64,000 nucleotides of DNA from contig NZ_ATXL01000005.1 in assembly GCF_000421665.1 (NCBI RefSeq), forward strand, positions 1 to 64,000, given 5' to 3'. This document shows positions 57,710 through 64,000 of the stretch, in pieces. Position 1 is the stretch's first letter. Every line of letters starts with the position of its first letter. This DNA comes from Bavariicoccus seileri WCC 4188. GTDB taxonomy: Bacteria > Bacillota > Bacilli > Lactobacillales > Aerococcaceae. The notes beneath the pieces are model-generated. The model saw nothing but the letters and a program-made list of their open reading frames with translations, had not been told where the DNA came from and ran no database searches. The position numbers were made by a program, and so were the translations under genes.

Positions 57710-57788
57710 TATCAGATCAAATAGTCAAACCAAAATTCAGCTCAAAAATTCAACTCAAACAATCAAATCAAAAATTCAAAATAAACAA
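57710..57788. repeat. Degenerate AAATTCAACTCAAA-type repeat tract
   Basis: Related 10-14-base units (CAAAATTCAGCTC, CAAAAATTCAACTC, CAAATCAAAAATTC) fill the spacer directly after the cupin stop. Confidence 0.65.
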
Positions 57789-58214
57789 CTAGTCTTGTTC
57801 GTTTGGATCGTCAATTGCATCTTGATGTGTTGGGTGAACAGTGCCAGCAACATGGTCAGGACCTGCATAGATGGTGTATAGTTTTAATGGTTTGTCTCCT
57901 GTATTGATGACATCATGCCAAGTATCTGCAGGAACAAAAATAGCATCATCATCTTTAACAGGTGCTTCAAAATTCAAGTTATCTTCTGTAGGACCCATTT
58001 TACAGATACCTTCACCTTGTTCAATACGGAGAAATTGTTCAATACCATGGTGGATTTCTAGTCCAATATCGTCACCAGGTTGGATTGTCATTACTGTTAC
58101 TTGAAGATTACTACCTGTCCAAATAGTTGTCCGATAGTTATCATTTTCTAATGTCATACCTTCAATATCTTCTACAACCGGTTTTTTACCGCGATCACTA
58201 TAATCATAAGCCAT
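57789..58214 (-). CDS. Small cupin-domain protein
   Basis: A 141-residue single-domain cupin. Cupin motif 1 is seen in PGDDIGLEIHHGIEQFLRIEQGEG (about residues 46-69, with the metal-binding His pair and Glu) and motif 2 in PADTWHDVINTGDKPL (about 97-112, His). The acidic C-terminus (DDPNEQD) is variable. Close relatives occur widely in lactic acid bacteria with no proven substrate; isomerase or metal-storage roles have been guessed. AAGGAGGAA precedes the ATG. It is monocistronic, with its own promoter at 58274-58302. Confidence 0.85.
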   Translation of the reverse strand: MAYDYSDRGKKPVVEDIEGMTLENDNYRTTIWTGSNLQVTVMTIQPGDDIGLEIHHGIEQFLRIEQGEGICKMGPTEDNLNFEAPVKDDDAIFVPADTWHDVINTGDKPLKLYTIYAGPDHVAGTVHPTHQDAIDDPNEQD

Positions 58215-58273
58215 TTCAAAATTCCTCCTTGATATTTTTGGTGCTACAATTTACCTGTAACACTTACGCCTAT

Positions 58274-58302
58274 ATTATAATCATTCTAATTTTAAGACGC
58301 AA
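58274..58302 (-). promoter_or_regulatory. Promoter of the cupin gene
   Basis: TTGCGT (58297-58302), a 17-base spacer and TATAAT (58274-58279) on the minus strand. Further along the 526-base gap a plus-strand TATAAT (58373-58378) and an 8-pair hairpin (58387-58394 with 58406-58413) are visible, with no gene. Confidence 0.55.
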
Positions 58303-58648
58303 CCAAGAGGGCTCTTTTACTGAAAACTTTTTTATTAGACCTAAATTCCTGATAAAGTGAGCTTTTTCACTGTATAATATGGGAAGCAATTGCTTTTTCA
58401 GTCGCAGCAATTGAGAATGTCTAGCTATTTAATTGTAATCATTTTAATTAAATTGGCCTTTACCACTGGAAAACACGACCTATAACCACTACAATAGTGT
58501 CATGAGATTATAAATCACAAACTTTAACGAAATTCCTAAAACGTAACACTCTTGTGAGAGTATATAAAAGATCAATACTCCTGTACTTATACCTGTGCTC
58601 CTATACTTATATAGGCATGCCATGTATGGCTTTATAGATATTGTATTA

Positions 58649-58674
58649 TAGCTAGTGCATTTAGCTAGTGCATT
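58649..58674. repeat. 13-base exact tandem repeat, two copies
   Basis: TAGCTAGTGCATT occurs at 58649-58661 and 58662-58674, in the spacer before the fetA-like gene. Confidence 0.85.
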
Positions 58675-58740
58675 ATAGGAATTGCATTGATCGTAATAGT
58701 TTGATTATTAAAAAAATTTTAAGAGAAAGAAGCGGATTAC

Positions 58741-59397
58741 TTGTCAACTATAATTGAATTAGATGGTTTATCCTACAAGGCATCGGATAAAGTCATCTTA
58801 AGTGATATCGATCTTAACGTATCAAAGGGAGATTTTTTGAGCATTACAGGTCCTTCTGGGAGTGGTAAGAGTACGCTGTTAAAAATCGTTGCATCCTTGT
58901 TATCCAAATCTAGTGGCTCGTTTTATTTTGAAGGCAAAGCTATCGAAGAGATTGATCCAGTCACCTACAGAAAAGCTGTGTCTTATTGCTTTCAATCACC
59001 TGTCTTATTTGGCGAAACTGTTTCAGACAATCTATCTTTCCCCTTCAAAATTAGAAATGTCGATTTCGACAAAGATCGTGCTGAAAAAATGTTAGCTTCT
59101 GTTGGACTCGAACCAATATACCTAGACAAAAAAATAACAGAACTCTCCGGTGGGGAGAAACAACGGGTCGCATTGATCAGAAATATCATTTTCACCCCGA
59201 AAGTTTTGCTATTGGATGAAGTTACCAGTGCCCTAGATGAAGAAAATCGTAAGATTATTTGGAAGTGGCTACATTCAATCTATGATGCTGGTGACTTGAC
59301 TATTTTGATGGTCTCCCACAATCAAGAAGAAGCTCAACTAGCTCCTCATTCTATTGAAATAAAGAATGGTAAAATCACAGAAAGAAGGGGTTTTTGA
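58741..59397 (+). CDS. ABC transporter ATPase, FetA-like
   Basis: A 218-residue ATPase with Walker A GPSGSGKST (about 37-45), signature LSGGEKQRVALIRN (about 137) and Walker B VLLLDEVTSALD (about 157). It is paired with the UPF0014 membrane protein that overlaps its stop, the same pair as FetAB of Escherichia coli, which exports iron and protects from peroxide. The start codon is TTG with a weak AGAAAGAAG upstream. Confidence 0.85.
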   Translation: MSTIIELDGLSYKASDKVILSDIDLNVSKGDFLSITGPSGSGKSTLLKIVASLLSKSSGSFYFEGKAIEEIDPVTYRKAVSYCFQSPVLFGETVSDNLSFPFKIRNVDFDKDRAEKMLASVGLEPIYLDKKITELSGGEKQRVALIRNIIFTPKVLLLDEVTSALDEENRKIIWKWLHSIYDAGDLTILMVSHNQEEAQLAPHSIEIKNGKITERRGF

Positions 59398-60155
59398 TGA
59401 ATCTACAAGTTAGTCCCACTACATTACTCCTAAGTTTCTTGCTCGTAATCGTAGGGATTGTTATTGCCCAAAGAGAGCGTCTAGGAACAGCAAAGGAAAT
59501 CATATATAGTATTTCAAGAGCAATTATCCAACTAGTCATCGTTGGTTACATTTTAACTTTTTTATTTGGCTTCAATAGTCCCATAGTCACTATTGGTATG
59601 GTTGCAGTCATCGGGTTTAATGCTGCCTATAACGCCCATAAAAGAAGCCAAGGTATGGCAAAAAGCCTGCAGATTTCTATGATTGCCGTCTTCACAACCT
59701 TAGCGTTGACCTTAATCATTTTGATTTTTTCAGGATCAATTCTCTTCACCCCATCCCAAGTTGTTCCAATCTCTGGCATGATCGCAGGAAATGCCATGAC
59801 CACAATTGGCCTTTGCTACCGTAATCTCAATACACTCTTTAGAGACCAACGGCAACAAATCTTAGAAAAACTATCATTAGGGGCTACACCAAGTCAAGCA
59901 TCTCACACAATTCTAAGAGAGGCTATCAAATCTGGTATGCAACCAACCTTAGACAATGCAAAAACTATAGGAATCGTTTCACTACCTGGTATGATGTCAG
60001 GATTAATCTTCGCTGGAGTTGTCCCAACAACTGCTATCATGTACCAAATCATGGTCACCTTCATGCTTGTCGCAACAACTAGCTTAGCTTCTTATATCGC
60101 CTCATTCTTGGCCTACACGAGCTTTTTCAATGACCGTGATCAGTTTATACTGTAA
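59397..60155 (+). CDS. UPF0014/FetB-family membrane protein
   Basis: A 252-residue permease with about seven membrane segments and the UPF0014 blocks GTAKEIIYSISRAIIQLVIVGYIL (about 30-52), GNAMTTIGLCYRN (about 128) and SLPGMMSGLIFAGV (about 200). The ATG overlaps the fetA stop (ATGA), so the two are translated together. Likely role: iron export with the ATPase at 58741. Substrate is by homology only. Confidence 0.87.
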   Translation: MNLQVSPTTLLLSFLLVIVGIVIAQRERLGTAKEIIYSISRAIIQLVIVGYILTFLFGFNSPIVTIGMVAVIGFNAAYNAHKRSQGMAKSLQISMIAVFTTLALTLIILIFSGSILFTPSQVVPISGMIAGNAMTTIGLCYRNLNTLFRDQRQQILEKLSLGATPSQASHTILREAIKSGMQPTLDNAKTIGIVSLPGMMSGLIFAGVVPTTAIMYQIMVTFMLVATTSLASYIASFLAYTSFFNDRDQFIL

Positions 60156-60246
60156 TCTTTAATGTAATCTTTACTACCATTATTCCTATAATTTATACTG
60201 CCGTTTTCGCTGTGATTTTTGCCGTAAATCTTATATTTTCTCATCA

Positions 60247-60295
60247 AAAAACAGAAGTTCTCGAGAGACTTATCTCCTGGAGAACTTCTGTTTTA
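60247..60295. terminator. Bidirectional terminator between fetB-like and thioesterase genes
   Basis: A 15-base inverted repeat (60247-60261 with 60280-60294) flanked by A and T runs, between two converging genes. Confidence 0.88.
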
Positions 60296-60351
60296 TCTAT
60301 ATCTGTTTTATTCGTATCACTAATGACTAATGCATCATCAGCAAGTTATAA

Positions 60352-61113
60352 TCAGTTCCCGTTACTCTCATTCAGCCTTGGTGCCCAAGTCGTCACAGCA
60401 CGCGCTCTAAGGACATCATCAGCCGATAACGCATGTTGCCCAATTAATCCTCCATCAGGGCCACTCAACCAATTTGTCTTGATTCTAACCAAGTAATCAG
60501 GAGGTGTTTCTTTATCATAGCGTAATTTCAATGATTTCAACTGATATTCTTGATGTTGATCGTACTTCATCACATTATCTACCAACCTGAAATAAACAGC
60601 ATTGTTAACATGTTGATTACGGTCGATATCACTATATCTCACTTGGTAATCATAATGAACGTATGGTTCTATTACAGCAGGATAGCGTGTTCTCTTAGGA
60701 GGATTTCTCAGAAACTCAGACCCATAACTCTTCATCATATCTGGCGTAATCCGCACGATTTGACGACTATCTGGATTGACCACCCCAAAAGTCGCCTTAT
60801 TCGTTACAATAAGTTCCCCTTCCTCATCATACATTTCAAAATTCCGATAAGCGAAAAATTGATTGAATGAATGCGGAATAGTCTTTACCACTACTGTATC
60901 ATTAACCTTTGGCCATCTGTTTACTTCAAGAGTTTGCTCAATCACGAACCACACTAGGTGATGAGAATTGATAATACTCTCTGCCCCCAGATGAGCCTGA
61001 TGCTTTTCCGATGTCATCATCATCCATTGGATTGCTTTAAAAGGTGTTAACTCTCCTAAACTATTACAATCGTATTCACTAACACGATAACTTGCTTCAT
61101 ATGTTGAAACCAT
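60352..61113 (-). CDS. Acyl-ACP thioesterase (FatA type)
   Basis: A 253-residue double hot-dog protein of the bacterial acyl-ACP thioesterase family (PF01643), which releases free fatty acids from acyl-ACP and helps tune membrane lipid synthesis. The N-terminal half has SEYDCNSLGELTPFKAIQWMM; the second half has the catalytic-type DIDRNQHVNNAVYF (Asp/Asn/His, about 162-175). GGAGG lies upstream of the ATG. Monocistronic with its own promoter at 61146-61174. Confidence 0.9.
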   Translation of the reverse strand: MVSTYEASYRVSEYDCNSLGELTPFKAIQWMMMTSEKHQAHLGAESIINSHHLVWFVIEQTLEVNRWPKVNDTVVVKTIPHSFNQFFAYRNFEMYDEEGELIVTNKATFGVVNPDSRQIVRITPDMMKSYGSEFLRNPPKRTRYPAVIEPYVHYDYQVRYSDIDRNQHVNNAVYFRLVDNVMKYDQHQEYQLKSLKLRYDKETPPDYLVRIKTNWLSGPDGGLIGQHALSADDVLRARAVTTWAPRLNESNGN

Positions 61114-61145
61114 AACCTAATAACCTCCGCACAGTTGCTAATATT

Positions 61146-61174
61146 ATTGTACACATGTCTTATATGATTTTCAA
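61146..61174 (-). promoter_or_regulatory. Promoter of the thioesterase gene
   Basis: TTGAAA (61169-61174), 17 bases and TACAAT (61146-61151) on the minus strand. The rest of the 304-base divergent spacer shows no gene. Confidence 0.65.
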
Positions 61175-61417
61175 AAGATTGTACTAAAAATAACACTTTG
61201 CTCTCTCTATATCACTGATTTACCTGACCACTACGGCCTAAAACGTTGGTACACTAGTAAAAATGCTCGTGATTGTGCTATGCTATGGTAGTTCAATAGC
61301 ATTGTCACCTATATATTAAACTTGTCACCATACACTCTATCGATTATGATCTACTATTTTTCATTTATTGATTGTACTTTAGTAACTGTATGTTGTGATC
61401 ATCAAGGAGTTATTTAA

Positions 61418-62335
61418 ATGATAGCTTTTTTCTTACAAGGATTAGCCATTGGTATTGTTTCGCTGATTCCAGGAGTTAGCGGGATGACTGTAGCGGTTGC
61501 TCTCGGCATCTACCGCCGTCTAATTGACTCAACCAAGAATTTTACTAAGCATTGGCAATCGAGTCTTGATTTTCTCTTACCCTTTTGGGCTGGAGTTGCC
61601 ATAGGTATCGGGTTAGCCGTCCGTTTGGTAGCCTATGGATTGACGACTTTCCCATTTCCCACCGCCATGTTATTCATCGGTCTTTTAGCGGGAAGTATTC
61701 CTCTCCTATTAAAACAGTATTGGCTAGCTACTGTGGGACGAAAACAACTCGACCGACCTCTTCAGTTACTGATTCTGGTAATCAGCTTTTGCGTCGCTTT
61801 GATCTTAGCTTTGATTCAACTCAATAGTCCATTATCTGGATTATCCATGACTTTTCCCACTCTTTGGGCACTCTTTAGCCTAGGTGTATTGTCAAGTGTT
61901 GCTTTCTTGATTCCGGGGTTCAGTGGATCCTTATTGATCATGCTACTCGGCTTTTACGCTCTATTAACCACACGTTTGATGGGATTTATGCATGATATTT
62001 TGACTAACTCCCTTTATATCGACTGGAATTCATTCTTTTTTGTTATCACTTTTATTAGTGGCTTTATTATTGGTTTTATTATCTTCTCTCACTTTGTCAT
62101 GGCAGTCGTTATCAACTATGGTCAACTGACTTTTGCTTCTGCATTTGGAGTGTTATTAGCCGCACCATTAGCCATCATTGTCTGCACCAAAGCTCTGGCA
62201 AATCTCCAAGGCTCGATCAGTGTTGTCCTCGTAATGTCTGCTCTGTTGTTTTTAGTCGTCGGCTTTATGACAACTTATGTCTTAGGACTCTATAGCACAG
62301 AATTCACTAGGGAACACCCTCATCAAGGATCTTGA
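61418..62335 (+). CDS. popT: DUF368 membrane protein, putative undecaprenyl-phosphate translocase
   Basis: A 305-residue membrane protein with about eight or nine segments and the DUF368 signatures GLAIGIVSLIPGVSGMTVAVALGIY (residues about 8-32) and a second copy-like FLIPGFSGSLLIMLLGFY (about 168-185), an internal repeat typical of the family. DUF368 proteins (PopT) have been shown to return undecaprenyl phosphate to the cytoplasmic face. That would recycle the carrier used by the TagO/TagA pathway and the GtrB trio in this window. AAGGAG precedes the ATG. Transport role is by family. Confidence 0.85.
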   Translation: MIAFFLQGLAIGIVSLIPGVSGMTVAVALGIYRRLIDSTKNFTKHWQSSLDFLLPFWAGVAIGIGLAVRLVAYGLTTFPFPTAMLFIGLLAGSIPLLLKQYWLATVGRKQLDRPLQLLILVISFCVALILALIQLNSPLSGLSMTFPTLWALFSLGVLSSVAFLIPGFSGSLLIMLLGFYALLTTRLMGFMHDILTNSLYIDWNSFFFVITFISGFIIGFIIFSHFVMAVVINYGQLTFASAFGVLLAAPLAIIVCTKALANLQGSISVVLVMSALLFLVVGFMTTYVLGLYSTEFTREHPHQGS

Positions 62336-62404
62336 TTAATCGTTTAAAACAAGTATCACAAAAATATCATAAAAGTATCATAAAAAGCTGTACAAAAACA
62401 TGAC

Positions 62405-62452
62405 AAAAAGAGTGTTCAATCCGTTAACCAGACGGTTTGAACACTCTTTTTC
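62405..62452 (+). terminator. Terminator after the DUF368 gene
   Basis: A long inverted repeat (about 62405-62419 with 62437-62450) with an inner CCGT/ACGG stem, ending in T5. The following 300 bases to the E2 gene hold a nested inverted repeat (62562-62635) and no gene. Confidence 0.9.
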
Positions 62453-62750
62453 GATTAGCATTGTTGGTAGATCGACCTTTTCAGTTTGAACCACTCAAAT
62501 CACTTGTCGATCTTAAAATAACCTATAGTAAATCACTACACCACACTAGTTATTCTTTCTTGATGCCCACCAGCTCCTAGTTATTTTTAACAAACCACTC
62601 CAAAGTCATCAAAACAGCTGGAGCTGAAAAGCATCGTGTATTTCCTTTATTTGTATGTTTCTTTTCTTTTAACTCTACGTTATCCTCTAACTCAATCTGT
62701 GTCTAGTTCTATGTCTAGATCTCTATATTTATCTCGACCATAAAATCAGA

Positions 62751-64000
62751 TCACAATACTAGTTTATATGGATTTTGCAAGTTTTCGATGATCAATTTCA
62801 AGAAGTCGGCAGCTGGAGAGCCATCAACGATTTGATGATCAAAAGTCAAACTCAATGGTAATTTTTGTAATTCAACCACTTCATGTGCTTCATTGAATGC
62901 TAGTTCTTTCGTTAACGATCCTACACCTAAGATTCCAATTTCAGGCGTGTTAATTATAGGAGTAAAGTATTCTACCCCAGTATGCCCTAAGTTAGAGATA
63001 GTGAAGGTCGATCCTGAGTACAAGTCTCCAGCTAATGTGCCGGCTCTTGTGTCAGAGATAACTGAGTTGATCGATTGACCTAGCCCAGTCAACGTTAATT
63101 GATCAGCATGTTTCACAACTGGAACTACCAGACCATCGTCTACTGCTACTGCGATACCAATGTTGATATCCTCAACATGTTCTAATGTGCCATTTTGATA
63201 CCAAGAATTGATTTCAGGCGTTTCTTTCAAGGCTAAGACAACTGCACGTGTCAACAAGGTCGTAATACTCAATTGGCCATCTGTTAATGGATAACCTGCT
63301 TTAGCTTTTGTTTCTTTTCTGAAGGCCATTAATTTAGTGATATCAGCTTTTTGATGAATTGTTACTTGCGCTGTATTTTGCAGGCTCGAGATCATACGAG
63401 CTGCAATCATCTTACGCATACCTTTAAGTCCGGCCCCAACTTCTACTCCAGTTGGTACGGATTGAACTGGTTTAGCGGCAGGTACATAACTCAAGACATC
63501 ACGACGAGTGATTCTGCCGTTGCCCCCTGTCCCATTAATTTCAGCATAGTCAATCCCTTTTTCTGCTGCTAATTTGCGTGCAAGAGGTGTAATGAATATC
63601 CGTTCGCCTTCACGTCTTGCTGGTGCTGCAGATTCTGATCTGACAGGAGCAGCCCCAGTTGCTGCCGGAGATTCTACTGCTACTGGTTGTTCTTCCACTG
63701 GTTCTTCACTAGGTTCTGGCACGTCTTCTGTCGCGCCACCTTTACCACTATCAACCGTTTCGCCTTCAGCACCGACATAAGCGATTGGTTCTTTACAAAG
63801 CACATCCGCGCCTTCTTCAGCTACGATTTCAAGGATTACACCATCTTCTGGTGCTTCAACATCTGCTGTTAATTTTTCTGAACTGATGCTACATACTGCA
63901 TCACCTTTTTTAACTGAATCTCCAACTTTGACTTCCCATGTATCAATCGTTCCTTCAGTCATTGTTAATCCTAGTTTAGGCATTAAAATTGCTTTTGCCA
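62751..64000 (-). CDS. Dihydrolipoamide acyltransferase (E2) of a 2-oxoacid or acetoin dehydrogenase complex, start just outside
   Basis: About 416 residues of an E2 subunit. The lipoyl domain (about residues 1-80) has the lipoylated Lys in SSEKLTADVEAP. An Ala/Pro/Glu-rich linker follows. The E3/E1-binding domain has TPLARKLAAEKG and GNGRITRRDVL (about 140-175), and the catalytic domain ends with the active-site LTFDHQIVDGSPA (about 385). The frame is open to the last base: the codons Ala-Lys-Ala-Ile-Leu precede the ATG at 63983, and the bases TG at the window edge suggest the real start ATG begins one base outside. The wording and single lipoyl domain fit AcoC of acetoin dehydrogenase, but pyruvate dehydrogenase E2 is not excluded. 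Confidence 0.85.
   Translation of the reverse strand, partial: AKAILMPKLGLTMTEGTIDTWEVKVGDSVKKGDAVCSISSEKLTADVEAPEDGVILEIVAEEGADVLCKEPIAYVGAEGETVDSGKGGATEDVPEPSEEPVEEQPVAVESPAATGAAPVRSESAAPARREGERIFITPLARKLAAEKGIDYAEINGTGGNGRITRRDVLSYVPAAKPVQSVPTGVEVGAGLKGMRKMIAARMISSLQNTAQVTIHQKADITKLMAFRKETKAKAGYPLTDGQLSITTLLTRAVVLALKETPEINSWYQNGTLEHVEDINIGIAVAVDDGLVVPVVKHADQLTLTGLGQSINSVISDTRAGTLAGDLYSGSTFTISNLGHTGVEYFTPIINTPEIGILGVGSLTKELAFNEAHEVVELQKLPLSLTFDHQIVDGSPAADFLKLIIENLQNPYKLVL

Noticed and set aside
1-64000. tRNA, rRNA, phage genes, replication origin or toxin-antitoxin pairs
   Set aside because: None could be recognised: no tRNA-like cloverleaf, no DnaA-box cluster with dnaA/dnaN, no integrase, and no small gene pair of the toxin-antitoxin type.

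Overview
The window is AT-rich, densely coded DNA of a low-GC Gram-positive bacterium. The gene set fits the Lactobacillales, most likely an Enterococcaceae or Carnobacteriaceae-type organism. The supporting evidence is class Ib NrdIEF under NrdR boxes, CopY/CopA/CopZ, a T-box ileS, FatA-type thioesterase, LytR-CpsA-Psr (LCP) proteins, a glycerol-phosphate teichoic acid locus and strong AGGAGG ribosome binding sites. I cannot name the species. No tRNA, rRNA, CRISPR array or prophage was seen.

Region 1 (1-19350) is a cell-envelope locus. It opens with the 3' end of an IS30-family transposase. Minus-strand genes for wall teichoic acid follow (listed here in coordinate order): tagD, a DUF4767 lipoprotein, a GtrA / GT-C / GtrB glycosylation trio, a large L,D-transpeptidase with GW-like repeats, a membrane glycosyltransferase broken by an in-frame stop, an unusual bifunctional glycerophosphotransferase/glycosyltransferase, another CDP-glycerol glycerophosphotransferase, tagG, tagA, a third CDP-glycerol glycerophosphotransferase and tagH. 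A divergent tagO-like gene supplies the lipid-linked first sugar. Elsewhere in the window lie mnaA (ManNAc donor), two LCP ligases, a DUF368 undecaprenyl-phosphate translocase and murB, so the wall pathway runs through much of the window.

Region 2 (19.5-29.4 kb) holds a polyamine uptake operon (XRE-cupin regulator, potABCD) that appears to continue into rpiA, an asparaginase and a GNAT gene. murB, a Gfo/Idh-like gene and a small membrane protein follow. Region 3 (29.5-46.8 kb) holds tsaE, pta, mnaA, nrdIEF, a cytoplasmic alpha-amylase, the copYAZ operon, two LCP genes, an orphan SMC/RecF-like ATPase and an oxidoreductase. Region 4 (47-53.8 kb) holds a three-gene ABC importer of the TrpXYZ type behind a strongly structured, terminator-bearing leader, then ileS behind an Ile T-box. 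Region 5 (53.8-64 kb) has mixed strands: an ABC-exporter remnant, a small membrane protein plus a V8-like protease, an ABC-F protein, a cupin, FetAB-like iron export, an acyl-ACP thioesterase, the DUF368 protein and an E2 acyltransferase that runs off the end.

Three things stand out beyond routine annotation. First, most intergenic spacers carry their own private, degenerate short tandem repeat (10-28 bp units, each spacer different), and one runs through the stop codon of tsaE. Second, a teichoic acid enzyme carries GW/SH3-like modules inserted between the two lobes of its GT4 domain, and the neighbouring L,D-transpeptidase carries similar modules. Third, the ABC importer leader has a perfect consensus promoter, alternative hairpins and a strong terminator but no canonical T-box motif, which makes it a candidate for an undescribed riboregulator.
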